From Casp-actino8 sp964513215 (GTDB lineage Bacteria; Actinomycetota; Acidimicrobiia; Acidimicrobiales; Ilumatobacteraceae): a stretch of DNA of 64,000 bases. Made by a program: the position numbers and the translations under genes. The stretch is from assembly GCA_964513215.1 (NCBI GenBank), contig CAZELU010000003.1, positions 1 to 64,000 on the forward strand, in the 5' to 3' direction. Shown here piece by piece: positions 24,363 to 32,622 of the stretch (position 1 is the first letter of the stretch; the number at the start of each line of letters is the position of its first letter). The notes beneath the pieces were generated by a model. That model had not been told where the DNA came from. It saw only the letters and a list, made by a program, of their open reading frames with translations, and searched no databases.

Positions 24363-25134
24363 CGTGATGTTGTGGTCAGCGGTGGCGATCGTGGTGCTGA
24401 TGGTGTCCACCTGGATCGTCAGCGTGATCATCCGCAACGCGTCGATCGTCGACATCGTGTGGGGCTTCGGATTCGTGGTCGTGGCCTGGGTGTCGCGCAT
24501 CGTCGGCGATGGTGACGACGCCCGGCAGTGGTTGCTCACGATTCTCACGACCATCTGGGGTCTGCGGTTGGCGATCTACCTCGGTTGGCGCAACACCGGA
24601 CACGGTGAGGACTATCGCTACCGCGCCATGCGCAAGCGATGGGGGCCACGTTTCCCGATCATCAGTCTGGTGACGGTGTTCGCATTGCAGGGCACGCTCA
24701 TGTGGATCGTGTCGCTCGGTGTCCAGTTGGGACAGGCCGACGACTCACCGTCGGTCGGACCTTTGGCCGTGATCGGAATCGTGGTGTGGTTGATCGGCTT
24801 CGTCTTCGAAGTCGTCGGCGACGCGCAACTCACTCGTTTCAAGGCCGATCCGTCGTCGGCGGGCAAGGTGATGGATCGAGGACTGTGGCGATACACGCGG
24901 CATCCCAATTACTTCGGAGACGCATGTGTGTGGTGGGGTCTGGCCATCATTGCGGCCGAATCGGGCGGCGGAGCGTGGGGCTTGCTCGGTGCTCTCACGA
25001 TGACGGTCCTTCTACGTCGCGTGTCGGGTGTGACTCTGCTCGAGCGTTCGCTCAAGAAGCGCCGTGAGGGTTATGCCGAGTACATCGCTCGCACGAGTCC
25101 CTTCTTTCCTCGTCCTCCGAAGAGCATCGGCTGA
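24355..25134 (+). CDS. DUF1295 / steroid 5-alpha-reductase-like membrane protein
   Basis: A 259-residue integral membrane protein with about seven hydrophobic segments. The motif GLWRYTRHPNYFGDACVWWG near the C-terminus is the hallmark of the DUF1295 group, related to steroid 5-alpha reductases and isoprenylcysteine methyltransferases. The ATG at 24355 overlaps the acyltransferase stop and follows GAGAGGAG. Cotranscription with the acyltransferase suggests a lipid-related role. The reaction is unknown; some relatives are NADPH-dependent enone reductases. Confidence 0.85.
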   Translation: MGDVMLWSAVAIVVLMVSTWIVSVIIRNASIVDIVWGFGFVVVAWVSRIVGDGDDARQWLLTILTTIWGLRLAIYLGWRNTGHGEDYRYRAMRKRWGPRFPIISLVTVFALQGTLMWIVSLGVQLGQADDSPSVGPLAVIGIVVWLIGFVFEVVGDAQLTRFKADPSSAGKVMDRGLWRYTRHPNYFGDACVWWGLAIIAAESGGGAWGLLGALTMTVLLRRVSGVTLLERSLKKRREGYAEYIARTSPFFPRPPKSIG

Positions 25135-25177
25135 CGAGAGGCGGTCCGCTTCGGGCCGGGCCATCTAGGGTGAGACG

Positions 25178-25828
25178 GTGACTTCGACGACCGCCGCCGC
25201 TCGCGAGCCGCGGTCGTTCACGTTTCGCTTCGTGTGTCTGCTCGCCAGCATCGGCGTCGTGGGCGTCGGTATCGCTCTGATGGTGTCGGCCGAACTCGGC
25301 GTCGCTCCGGCCGATGTTTTGAGCACGGGTGGAGCCGAACAACTCGACATCGGTGTGGGCACGATGGGTTGGATCTGCGGTGGTGTGTACACGTTGCTCG
25401 CCATCGCGCTCCGACGCCCTCCTCAGTGGGGGACGCTCCTCGGTGCCGTTCTGGTTGGCGTGGCGGTCAATCTGTCGCTCGAAGCGATTCCCGAACCCGA
25501 CGCACTGGCGTGGCGAATTCCGATGATGCTGGTCGGGCTGGCTCTTCTCTACACCGCGATTTCAGTGGGGGTGTCGACGATGCTCGGCACCGGTCCGATC
25601 GAACTGATCATGCTCGGCTTGGCCGATCGTGGCTTGAACATGCAGGTCGCACGCTGGCTGATCGAAGCAGTGGTGTTCGTGGGTGGAGTGATCCTCGGTG
25701 GTCAGATCGGAGTCGGCACTCTGCTGTTCGTGGTGCTCACCGGACCAGTGCTCGCGCGCACGTTGCCACCGGTTGCCCGCTTCATGGGCACCACCGTGCT
25801 CGATGCTCCGCACGGGCTCGACGCCTGA
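25178..25828 (+). CDS. YczE/YitT-like membrane protein
   Basis: A 216-residue membrane protein with five or six hydrophobic segments (FVCLLASIGVVGVGIAL; WRIPMMLVGLALLYTAISVG; WLIEAVVFVGGVILGGQIG). The segments SAELGVAPADVLSTG and GTGPIELIMLGLADR fit the YczE/YyaS/YitT family of uncharacterised membrane proteins. The start is the GTG at 25178, 43 bases after the DUF1295 stop on the same strand. No transported substrate is established for the family. Confidence 0.78.
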   Translation: MTSTTAAAREPRSFTFRFVCLLASIGVVGVGIALMVSAELGVAPADVLSTGGAEQLDIGVGTMGWICGGVYTLLAIALRRPPQWGTLLGAVLVGVAVNLSLEAIPEPDALAWRIPMMLVGLALLYTAISVGVSTMLGTGPIELIMLGLADRGLNMQVARWLIEAVVFVGGVILGGQIGVGTLLFVVLTGPVLARTLPPVARFMGTTVLDAPHGLDA

Positions 25829-25857
25829 TGCGGCGCCCCGACTTCTTCGTGCTCCGA

Positions 25858-27084
25858 TTACTTCGTGCGCGGTAGACGACTCGAGATGATCGAGCGGGCC
25901 TCGAGATCGTCGAGTCGCGCCGATTCGAGTCCGAGCACTTCTCCGAGTACCGCACGGTTGTCTTCTCCGCGGTAACGCGGTTCACCCCGAACTCCGGTGG
26001 TCGCACCTCGGAAGTGCCAGGGTGAGTTGGGAACCCTCAGGGTTCCACCGAGTCGATCGTCGATACGCACGACAGCACCGCGCGCCTCGGCCCACTCGGA
26101 TTCGGCCAGTTCGCGAACACTGCGAAGAACCCCGACCGCGAGCCCGCTCTTCGAACACTTCTCCTCGAACACCACGGCATCGGCGTAGGTGGATGCCCAG
26201 GCCTGCATCTCGGCGAGAAGCTCGGAGAAGTGAGCGCGCCGTGACGGAACGTCGGCGAAACGCGGATCCGATCCGAGATCGGGCCGATCCATGGCGGCTG
26301 CGATCAGATCGAACGTTCCGCGCTCGGCCGGGTGTCCGGCGATGAGCACGCGCGTGCCATCGGCAACCGTGAGGATCGGATAGTCGCCGGGCTGGTACGA
26401 GCGGATCCAGGCCGGATCGATCTCGCCGTCGAACAGCTGATCGTGTGCGTGCTCGTTGACGTAGAGCATGGTTTCGGCCATCGAGACGTCGATGCGCTCA
26501 CCGCGACCAGTGCGTTCACGTTGGAACAGGGCGGCCAGAATTGCCGACGCGGTCTCGAGTGCGGTGTAAGTGTCGGCGTGCGACCACGGGTCGTTGGCGT
26601 ACTGACCGCCGCGCGCATCACCTTGCATCTTGGTGAGACCACTCTCGACTCCGATCACCGGTGCGTACGCGCGACGATGCACCCACGGCCCGTCGGCGCC
26701 ATATCCACTGATCGACGCGTATACCAATCGAGGATTGCGAGCACTCAGCGCGTCGTACCCGAGACCCAGGCGGTCCATCACACCGGCGCGGTAGTTCTCG
26801 AGCAACACGTCGCTCTTGTCGACCAACTGTCGCAACAGGTCGGCTCCTTCCGGAGTCGCCAGGTCGATGCTGATGCAGCGCTTCCCGGCGTTCTGTTGGG
26901 CGAAGTAGGTGGAGATCGAACCCACGCGAGGACTCGCGAAGCGCGTGAGATCGCCGTCCGGTGGTTCGACCTTGATGACGTCGGCACCCATGTCGACGAG
27001 CATGCGACCGCAGTGTGGGCCGGCCAGTACACGTGTGAGGTCGAGAACGCGAATGCCGTGGAGGGGTCCGGGGGACGAAGTCAC
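25858..27084 (-). CDS. CaiB/BaiF (family III) CoA-transferase
   Basis: A CoA-transferase of about 408 residues. The N-terminus LHGIRVLDLTRVLAGPHCG and MGADVIKVEPP are characteristic, as are LLENYRAGVMDRLGLGYD and ASISGYGADGPW. The aspartate in SHADTYTALETA fits the catalytic aspartyl-CoA residue. It moves CoA between carboxylic acids or acts as a racemase-type enzyme. The start is placed at the GTG at 27084; an open frame extends 29 codons further. It is divergent from a cyclase-family hydrolase at 27184. A second family III enzyme is at 51071-52189. The acid handled is unknown. Confidence 0.88.
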   Translation of the reverse strand: MTSSPGPLHGIRVLDLTRVLAGPHCGRMLVDMGADVIKVEPPDGDLTRFASPRVGSISTYFAQQNAGKRCISIDLATPEGADLLRQLVDKSDVLLENYRAGVMDRLGLGYDALSARNPRLVYASISGYGADGPWVHRRAYAPVIGVESGLTKMQGDARGGQYANDPWSHADTYTALETASAILAALFQRERTGRGERIDVSMAETMLYVNEHAHDQLFDGEIDPAWIRSYQPGDYPILTVADGTRVLIAGHPAERGTFDLIAAAMDRPDLGSDPRFADVPSRRAHFSELLAEMQAWASTYADAVVFEEKCSKSGLAVGVLRSVRELAESEWAEARGAVVRIDDRLGGTLRVPNSPWHFRGATTGVRGEPRYRGEDNRAVLGEVLGLESARLDDLEARSIISSRLPRTK

Positions 27085-27183
27085 GACGCCATGATGGTCG
27101 GCTCCGAGGGTCGGCTCATCATCGTCGGACGAGGTCGGTGGGTTCCGGACGGCGAACCTCGTCGTCGGCACTACGGTCGGGCC

Positions 27184-28203
27184 ATGAACACGTCACGATC
27201 AGGTCTTCCCGACTACGACCACTTGCCGCGGCGCGCGGGGTTACCGGCCAGTTGGGACGTATGGGACGAGGCCGACGGCCCATTGTTCGGATGCCTGAAT
27301 CTCCTCACTCCCGAACGAATCGTCGACGCTGCGCGGCTGGTGCGTGAAGGTCGCGTCTTCGCTCTCAACTGGAGCATGGGCTTGCCCGATCCGCCGCTGT
27401 TCGGTCGGCAGCCCTTTCGACACGAGGTGACGGGTGGTTCCACCGGAACGAGCCACGACGACGTGCTGCATGCATGGAACACGCAGTCGAGCAGTCAGTG
27501 GGACGGGTTCCGACACATCCGCAATCACGCCGCACTCACTGACGATTCGCTGCCCGGTACCGGACACTTCGGCGGCGTCGATGACGACGATCACGGCATC
27601 GATCATTGGGCGAAGCGTGGGATCGCCGGCCGCGCGGTATTGGCCGATCTCGGTCGCTGGCGAGCCAGCATCGGTCGGCCCATCGATTGTTCGGATGCCG
27701 ATCCGGTCGAGCCATCGGAGATTCTCGAGTGTTTGGCCGCTCAGGGAACCGAGCTCCGTGAGGGTGATGTCCTTCTGCTGCGGTTCGGTTGGATCGAGTG
27801 GTACGAACGACAGTCGACAGATGTACGGGCCCGCATCGCCGAGACGTCGTCGTTGCGCACACCGGGCCTTCGTTCGGGTGAAGAGTTGGCGCGCACGCTC
27901 TGGAACCTCCATATCGCCGCGGTGGGGTGTGACAACCCCGCGGTGGAAGTGTGGCCGCCTGGTTCGGCCACCACACCCGAACACGAAGCCGAGGTTCGAG
28001 CCGACCGCACTCGACTACACGAAATCTTCACGCACACGCTGTTGCTGCCGATGCTCGGTATTCCGTTGGGTGAGATGTGGAATCTCGACGCACTGGCCGA
28101 GCACTGCGCACGCGTCGGACGTTACGAGTGTTTCTTCGTCTCGGCGCCCCTGAATCTCCCTCACGGGGTAGCGAGCCCACCCAACGCGTTGGCGATCGTC
28201 TGA
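27184..28203 (+). CDS. Cyclase family metal-dependent hydrolase
   Basis: A 339-residue protein of the cyclase family that contains kynurenine formamidase and related metal hydrolases. The metal-site segment is seen as SSSQWDGFRHIRNH, the long-subfamily form of HxGTHxDxPxH, and VLLLRFGWIEWY and VGCDNPAVEVWPPG are also typical of the longer cyclases. The start is the ATG at 27184; the frame is open to 26332, but that part is antisense to the CoA-transferase. Its 3' end is 6 bases from the converging M20 gene. The substrate is unknown; amide or lactone hydrolysis is likely. Confidence 0.82.
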   Translation: MNTSRSGLPDYDHLPRRAGLPASWDVWDEADGPLFGCLNLLTPERIVDAARLVREGRVFALNWSMGLPDPPLFGRQPFRHEVTGGSTGTSHDDVLHAWNTQSSSQWDGFRHIRNHAALTDDSLPGTGHFGGVDDDDHGIDHWAKRGIAGRAVLADLGRWRASIGRPIDCSDADPVEPSEILECLAAQGTELREGDVLLLRFGWIEWYERQSTDVRARIAETSSLRTPGLRSGEELARTLWNLHIAAVGCDNPAVEVWPPGSATTPEHEAEVRADRTRLHEIFTHTLLLPMLGIPLGEMWNLDALAEHCARVGRYECFFVSAPLNLPHGVASPPNALAIV

Positions 28204-28209
28204 GTTCGT

Positions 28210-29436
28210 CTACTTGGTGAGGTGATCGATGGCGGCCGCGCTGTAGAGCGCGATCCCGGTCGACATCGCGTCCTCGTCGTAGAAAACACGGTTCGAGTGG
28301 TTGGGGGCGGCCGTGGCTGGATTGCGGTCGGACGGAGTGGCGCCGAGGAAGACCATGGCTCCCGGAATGCGATTGAGCACGACCCCGAAGTCTTCGGCAC
28401 CCATGACCGGTGTCGGAAGTTCGATGAAGCGATCGGCGCCGGCCACGGTCTTGACAAGACGCGCGGCGTGTTGCGCGTGATCGTTGTCGTTGACCGTGAC
28501 GTCGTAGCCGATGTTGATATCGACTTCCACGTTGAGGTCGTGCGCAGCGGCGATTCCCTCGGCCACGCGGCGGATTCCGTCGTGGACCATCTTGCGAGTG
28601 GTCTCGCTGATGGCGCGGATGGTGCCACCGATCTCGGCGTGTTCGGGAATCACGTTGAACGCCGTGCCGGCCCGCAAGCGAGTGACCGTGAGCACCGACG
28701 GATTGAACACGTTGATACGTCGCGTCACCATGGCCTGCAGAGCCTGGACGATCTCGCAGGCGGCCGGAACCGGGTCGAGCGTGCGGAACGGTTCACTGCC
28801 GTGGCCACCCTTGCCCACCACCCGAATCGTGAACGAGTCGCTCGATGCCATGAGAGGACCCGCTTTCGTGCTGACGAAGCCGGTGGGAAGAGACGATGTG
28901 GTGTGGATCGCGAACGCGCGTGTGATGGGCGAGTCACTGCCGTTCGAAAGCGGGCCGACATCGAGCAGCCCCTCATCGATCATGTGTTGAGCGCCGTGAT
29001 GGCCCTCTTCGCCCGGTTGGAACATGAAGAGAACTCGGCCGTGTAGATCGTTGCGGCGGTGCGAGAGAAGTTTGGCCGCACCCACCAACATGGCGACGTG
29101 GGTGTCGTGACCACACGCGTGCATCGCGCCGTCGACGCGTGAACTGAAGTCGAGGCCCGTGTCTTCGGGCATGGGCAAGGCGTCCATGTCTCCGCGCAGG
29201 AGAACCGTGGGTCCGTCGTGGGCGCCCTCGAGTGTGGCGGCGATGCCCGACGTGGTGTTGTGCAGAGTGAGACCGAGCGGCAGCCCGTCGAGGGCCTCGA
29301 GTACTTTTTCGCGCGTGATCGGCAGGTCATTGCCGATCTCGGGCCACTGATGAAGCTCACGTCGCAACGCCACCGCGTCGCTCTGATGATCGCGCGCCTC
29401 GTCGGCGAGCGTTGCCAGGATCCCCTCTGCTGCCAT
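28210..29436 (-). CDS. M20 family metallo-amidohydrolase
   Basis: A 408-residue amidohydrolase of the hippurate/IAA-amino acid hydrolase group. The catalytic and metal segments are RGDMDALPMPE, HACGHDTHVAML (His-Cys-Gly-His-Asp) and FQPGEEGHHGA with the general-base glutamate. The insert PSVLTVTRLRAGTAFNVIP belongs to the dimerisation domain. Members release amino acids from N-acyl conjugates. The start is the ATG at 29436. It is divergent from the Nudix gene (43 bases). Specificity cannot be judged. Confidence 0.92.
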   Translation of the reverse strand: MAAEGILATLADEARDHQSDAVALRRELHQWPEIGNDLPITREKVLEALDGLPLGLTLHNTTSGIAATLEGAHDGPTVLLRGDMDALPMPEDTGLDFSSRVDGAMHACGHDTHVAMLVGAAKLLSHRRNDLHGRVLFMFQPGEEGHHGAQHMIDEGLLDVGPLSNGSDSPITRAFAIHTTSSLPTGFVSTKAGPLMASSDSFTIRVVGKGGHGSEPFRTLDPVPAACEIVQALQAMVTRRINVFNPSVLTVTRLRAGTAFNVIPEHAEIGGTIRAISETTRKMVHDGIRRVAEGIAAAHDLNVEVDINIGYDVTVNDNDHAQHAARLVKTVAGADRFIELPTPVMGAEDFGVVLNRIPGAMVFLGATPSDRNPATAAPNHSNRVFYDEDAMSTGIALYSAAAIDHLTK

Positions 29437-29479
29437 GACCCCACCTTAGACAGATTCGGCCGACTCGTAGAGTGGCCCG

Positions 29480-29977
29480 GTGGACGAGAAGGTCGTCTGG
29501 GTCGACGAGAGTGATCAGGTCATCGAGATCGTGTCGCGTCGACGTATGCGCTCGGAGCGTCTGCGGCACCGTGCTGTGTTCATCGCCGTCACCGATGGAG
29601 CGGGACGATTGCTCGTGCACCGGCGCTCGCTCGGTAAGGACGTGTGGCCGGGGTGGTGCGACATCGCCGTGGGTGGTGTCGTGGCCGTCGACGAGACGTA
29701 CGACGACGCTGCTCGACGTGAAGTGGCCGAGGAGATCGGTCTTCACGATGCGATCGTCGTCCCTCTCGATGACGGAGTCGTGAAGAGGTACGACGACGAG
29801 AAGGTTTCGCTGCTGGGTCGGTGCTACCAGGTCGTGAGTGGCGGTCCTTTCGCCTTCACCGACGGTGAGATCACCGAGGCGTGGTGGGTGGACCGAGACG
29901 ACCTGGCGACTGCGATCACCCGCGATCGCTTCTTGCCTGACAGCCTGGCGTTGCTTCTTCCGTTGATTCGTTGGTGA
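29480..29977 (+). CDS. Nudix hydrolase (IDI/YfcD-like)
   Basis: A 165-residue Nudix protein. The Nudix box is complete: GGVVAVDETYDDAARREV followed by AEEIG, which fits G-x5-E-x7-R-E-U-x-E-E-x-G. The start MDEKVVWVDESDQVIEIVSR resembles the isopentenyl-diphosphate-isomerase-like Nudix subgroup that includes YfcD, whose substrates are not well defined. The start is the GTG at 29480. A Mg-dependent diphosphate hydrolase in the cytosol is expected. It is followed by two small hairpins and then the WXG100 gene. Confidence 0.88.
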   Translation: MDEKVVWVDESDQVIEIVSRRRMRSERLRHRAVFIAVTDGAGRLLVHRRSLGKDVWPGWCDIAVGGVVAVDETYDDAARREVAEEIGLHDAIVVPLDDGVVKRYDDEKVSLLGRCYQVVSGGPFAFTDGEITEAWWVDRDDLATAITRDRFLPDSLALLLPLIRW

Positions 29978-29981
29978 GCGT

Positions 29982-30026
29982 CGCCCTTCGCGGGGCGGTC
30001 GGACCCTTCACTGCGGGCCTCCCGCA
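29982..30026 (+). terminator. Two small hairpins after the Nudix gene
   Basis: CGCCC-TTCGCG-GGGCG (29982-29997) and TGCGGG-CCT-CCCGCA (30012-30026) lie in the 86-base gap between the Nudix and WXG100 genes. No T-tract follows either. They may attenuate or end transcription before the WXG100 gene; the evidence is structural only. Confidence 0.35.
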
Positions 30027-30063
30027 CGAGAGGTCATCGAACGAATGAAAAAGGAGTACATCC

Positions 30064-30342
30064 GTGACCATCGGTTCTCTCATCGGCGCCGACCCCGACC
30101 AACTCGAATCTCTGGGCACCACGTTGTGCCGTCAACGTGAGAGTGTCGAGTCGATCGTCAGCCTCGTGACCAGCACCTTGGCTGGCACCGCGTGGGTCGG
30201 TCCGGCCCGTCAAGCCTTCGAATCCGACTGGGAAAGTTCTTTCCGCTCGGCGCTCTCGCGTCTGTCGGATGCCTTCGACATGGCCGGCCGCGACTGCTCG
30301 GCCCGGGCGATCGAACTCCGCCGTGTGATGGGTCGCATGTAG
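30064..30342 (+). CDS. WXG100 (ESAT-6-like) family protein
   Basis: A 92-residue helical protein. Trp44-Val-Gly46 sits in the middle, in TAWVGPARQAF, between two long helices; this is the layout of WXG100 proteins that are usually exported by type VII secretion as dimers. The start is the GTG at 30064, after AAAAAGGAGTAC. No EccC ATPase, second WXG100 gene or LXG toxin is present in the window, so the partner secretion system is not seen here. It is the first of five closely spaced genes (17, -4, 7 and 7 bases apart). Confidence 0.8.
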   Translation: MTIGSLIGADPDQLESLGTTLCRQRESVESIVSLVTSTLAGTAWVGPARQAFESDWESSFRSALSRLSDAFDMAGRDCSARAIELRRVMGRM

Positions 30343-30359
30343 CCACCTACTCTTGGGGC

Positions 30360-30596
30360 ATGCTGCGCGTCGAGTTCACCGTCGAGCCGTTCGTCGAGGG
30401 CAACCCCGGGCGACATGTGATGGCCGCGGTCGATGCGGTGCGTCACCTCGGGCCCGAGATCGAATTCGGGCCGTTCGGTTCCGAGTTCACCGGATCCGAC
30501 GACATCGTTGCCGCCGCGGTCTCGGCTCTGGTGGGTGCGGCCTACGCCAACGGTGCGACGCACGTGAACGTGCACATCGAGCGAGTCGATCGATGA
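30360..30596 (+). CDS. Thiamine-binding-type small protein (MTH1187/YkoF-like)
   Basis: A 78-residue protein with a ferredoxin-like alternating pattern. The segments RVEFTVEPFVEG, FGPFGSEFTGSDD and GATHVNVHIER resemble small thiamine- or HMP-binding proteins of the MTH1187/YkoF superfamily; this is from memory and not aligned. The ATG at 30360 lies 17 bases after the WXG100 stop. Its stop overlaps the next start (ATGA at 30593-30596), coupling it to a putative DNA-binding protein. A ligand-sensing role for that pair is possible. Confidence 0.62.
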   Translation: MLRVEFTVEPFVEGNPGRHVMAAVDAVRHLGPEIEFGPFGSEFTGSDDIVAAAVSALVGAAYANGATHVNVHIERVDR

Positions 30597-30955
30597 CCGT
30601 CGATCCGCAGAGCATCGTGACGATGTTGCAGCCGTTGCTCGACGTTCTCGGTTGTCGAGTCGTGTCGGAAGCTGACCGCGAAGGCTCCGACATTCCGCTC
30701 ACGATCGAGGGTCGAGTGGTCGCGATCGTTCGTCCGCCGGCGCTGCACGGCGCACTCGATCGGTTGATCGACTCGGTCGAACGCGAGATCGGAACCGCTG
30801 TCACCGACATGGATCGCGAGCAGAAGCAGTTGGCCATTCGTTTGCTCGACGACCGCGGTGCGTTCATCCTGCGTCGGGCGGTCGAAGACGTGGCTGACGC
30901 CATGGGCGTGTCGCGCATCACCGTGTACAACTATCTCAACGCGATCCATCGCTGA
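30593..30955 (+). CDS. Helix-turn-helix protein with DauR/YheO-type HTH
   Basis: A 120-residue protein. The C-terminal part, from about residue 62 (EIGTAVTDMDREQKQLAIRL; GAFILRRAVEDVADAMGVSR; ITVYNYLN), matches the HTH_22 domain found at the C-terminus of DauR/YheO regulators. Those proteins have a PAS-like YheO domain of about 120 residues in front; here only about 60 residues precede the HTH, so the sensor is shortened or different. The ATG overlaps the stop of the thiamine-binding-type gene. It probably is a local regulator, with targets unknown. Confidence 0.68.
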   Translation: MTVDPQSIVTMLQPLLDVLGCRVVSEADREGSDIPLTIEGRVVAIVRPPALHGALDRLIDSVEREIGTAVTDMDREQKQLAIRLLDDRGAFILRRAVEDVADAMGVSRITVYNYLNAIHR

Positions 30956-30962
30956 GTCGATC

Positions 30963-31667
30963 ATGAAGCCCGTCGATGTCGTTGCGTTCGATGCCGACGA
31001 CACGTTGTGGCACAGCGAAGACGGTTTCCACGCCGCCGAAGCCCGATTCGTCGAACTGCTGACGCCGTACGCGAGCCCGGGCGTCGACGTGATGGCTGGT
31101 CTCACCGCGATGGAGCGAGCCAACCTCCCGGTGTACGGCTACGGCGTGAAGGCGTTCGGCCTGTCGATGGTCGAGGCGGCGGTCACCATCGGACAGGATC
31201 GCGTACCGACCAAGGTGTTCGCTCAGATCATCGACGTCGCTCGCGATCTTCTGCTCGCTCCGGTGCGCTTGCTGCCACACGTGTCAGAAGTACTCGCGAC
31301 GGTCAGCGAGCACTACCGGGTGATCCTGGTGACCAAGGGCGATCTCATCCACCAGTCGCGCAAGGTGGGTACGAGTGGACTCGACCACCACTTCGATCAC
31401 GTGGAGATCGTTCTCGAGAAAGACGTCGACACCTATGCGCGCATCATCGCCGAGCAGGGTGTCGACGCCCAGCGTTTCTGCATGATCGGCAACTCGGTGC
31501 GCAGCGACGTGCTCCCCGTGCTCGACCTGGGCGGCTACGCGGTGCACGTGCCGTACCCGTTCCTGTGGGAACTCGAACGGGTGGAGACTCTGCCCTCCGG
31601 ACCTCGCTTCGCCGAACTCGAGTCGATCACACACGTCCCCGGATGGCTCGGAATCCGGGCAGACTAG
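30963..31667 (+). CDS. HAD superfamily phosphatase
   Basis: A 234-residue haloacid dehalogenase-type hydrolase. Motif I is FDADDTLW with nucleophile Asp10 and acid/base Asp12. Motif II is VILVTKGD (Thr), and the motif IV region is MIGNSVRSDV. A helical cap lies between residues about 20 and 95. The start is the ATG at 30963, seven bases after the HTH stop. It is a likely cytosolic Mg-dependent phosphatase of a small metabolite; context with a thiamine-type binding protein hints at, but does not show, a phosphorylated vitamin. Confidence 0.85.
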   Translation: MKPVDVVAFDADDTLWHSEDGFHAAEARFVELLTPYASPGVDVMAGLTAMERANLPVYGYGVKAFGLSMVEAAVTIGQDRVPTKVFAQIIDVARDLLLAPVRLLPHVSEVLATVSEHYRVILVTKGDLIHQSRKVGTSGLDHHFDHVEIVLEKDVDTYARIIAEQGVDAQRFCMIGNSVRSDVLPVLDLGGYAVHVPYPFLWELERVETLPSGPRFAELESITHVPGWLGIRAD

Positions 31668-31674
31668 ACACGAC

Positions 31675-32568
31675 ATGACGTTCTTCTGGCTGCGAACCCT
31701 GACTCCGAGCCCGGCCGAGACTTCGGCCACTGACACGTTCTCGAAGCCGCTCCTGGTGGCCATCATCATCGTGGGTGCAGCGATTCTCACCCGGGTCACC
31801 CATCTCGTGGTGCGTCGGGTGGTCAGGCGCTTGTCGATGCGAGCTGCCGCTCATCCGTCGCGTTGGTGGCGCACTCGGGCTCGTTACAACGACTTCGAGG
31901 TGGGTGAAGTCGGTGAGAATCGCCGACAGCAGCGGGCCGACGCCGCGGCGCGCATGATTCACCATCTCTTCGCGGTGGTCGTGTGGATCGGTGTCTTGAT
32001 CGCGGTGTTCCACATCCTCGACGTCGACGCGGCATTCTTCCTGTCGAGTGCCGGCTTCATCGGTGCGGGTCTGGCCATTGGTGGTCAGCACAAGGTCAAC
32101 GACTACCTCACCGGATTGTCGGTTCTTCTCGAGGATCGTTACGGCATCGGCGACGAGATCGAGGTCGACACTGGTTTGCCCTCCGGTGTTCGTGGCATTG
32201 TCGAGCACATCGGCCTGGTGTCCACTCGCTTGCGTGACGGGGTGAGCACGGTTCACCTGCCGCACGGTGCGTTGGCTCGCGTACGCAATCTGAGTCAGGA
32301 ACCGATCGAAACCCGTCTGTCCATTCATCTTCCCGCCGACGCCGCGCCCAGAGAGGCGGCATCACGGGCCGCCGACACCATTCGCGAACTGGCCGGTACC
32401 CCTCATCTCACCGAGGTCGTGCTCGTCGACGACATTTCGCTCGCCACCCCGGCTGAAGGTGTCGATCAGTTGGAGATCAAGGTGAAGACAGCCAAACCGT
32501 TGTCGCCTTCCGAGCGCGAGACCCTCGTGCGGCGCACCGAAGAACGACTCAGCGCCCAAGATTCGTGA
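31675..32568 (+). CDS. MscS-type mechanosensitive ion channel
   Basis: A 297-residue membrane protein. Three hydrophobic segments are visible (PLLVAIIIVGAAILTRV; HHLFAVVVWIGVLIAVFHIL; FFLSSAGFIGAGLAIGGQHK). The third, rich in Gly and Ala, corresponds to the pore helix of MscS, followed by the beta domain (VNDYLTGLSVLLEDRYGIGD). It is the last gene of the run starting at 30064, seven bases after the HAD gene. The product releases solutes on hypo-osmotic shock; small-conductance type by family. Confidence 0.9.
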   Translation: MTFFWLRTLTPSPAETSATDTFSKPLLVAIIIVGAAILTRVTHLVVRRVVRRLSMRAAAHPSRWWRTRARYNDFEVGEVGENRRQQRADAAARMIHHLFAVVVWIGVLIAVFHILDVDAAFFLSSAGFIGAGLAIGGQHKVNDYLTGLSVLLEDRYGIGDEIEVDTGLPSGVRGIVEHIGLVSTRLRDGVSTVHLPHGALARVRNLSQEPIETRLSIHLPADAAPREAASRAADTIRELAGTPHLTEVVLVDDISLATPAEGVDQLEIKVKTAKPLSPSERETLVRRTEERLSAQDS

Positions 32569-32622
32569 CGTGAATTCGTGATGCGCTCGGCCGATTAGTG
32601 TCGGGGCACGAAGGGGGAAGTC

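Noticed and set aside
30064..30342. Type VII secretion locus around the WXG100 gene
   Set aside because: No EccC ATPase, membrane components or LXG-type partner could be found in the neighbouring genes, so only an orphan protein is reported.
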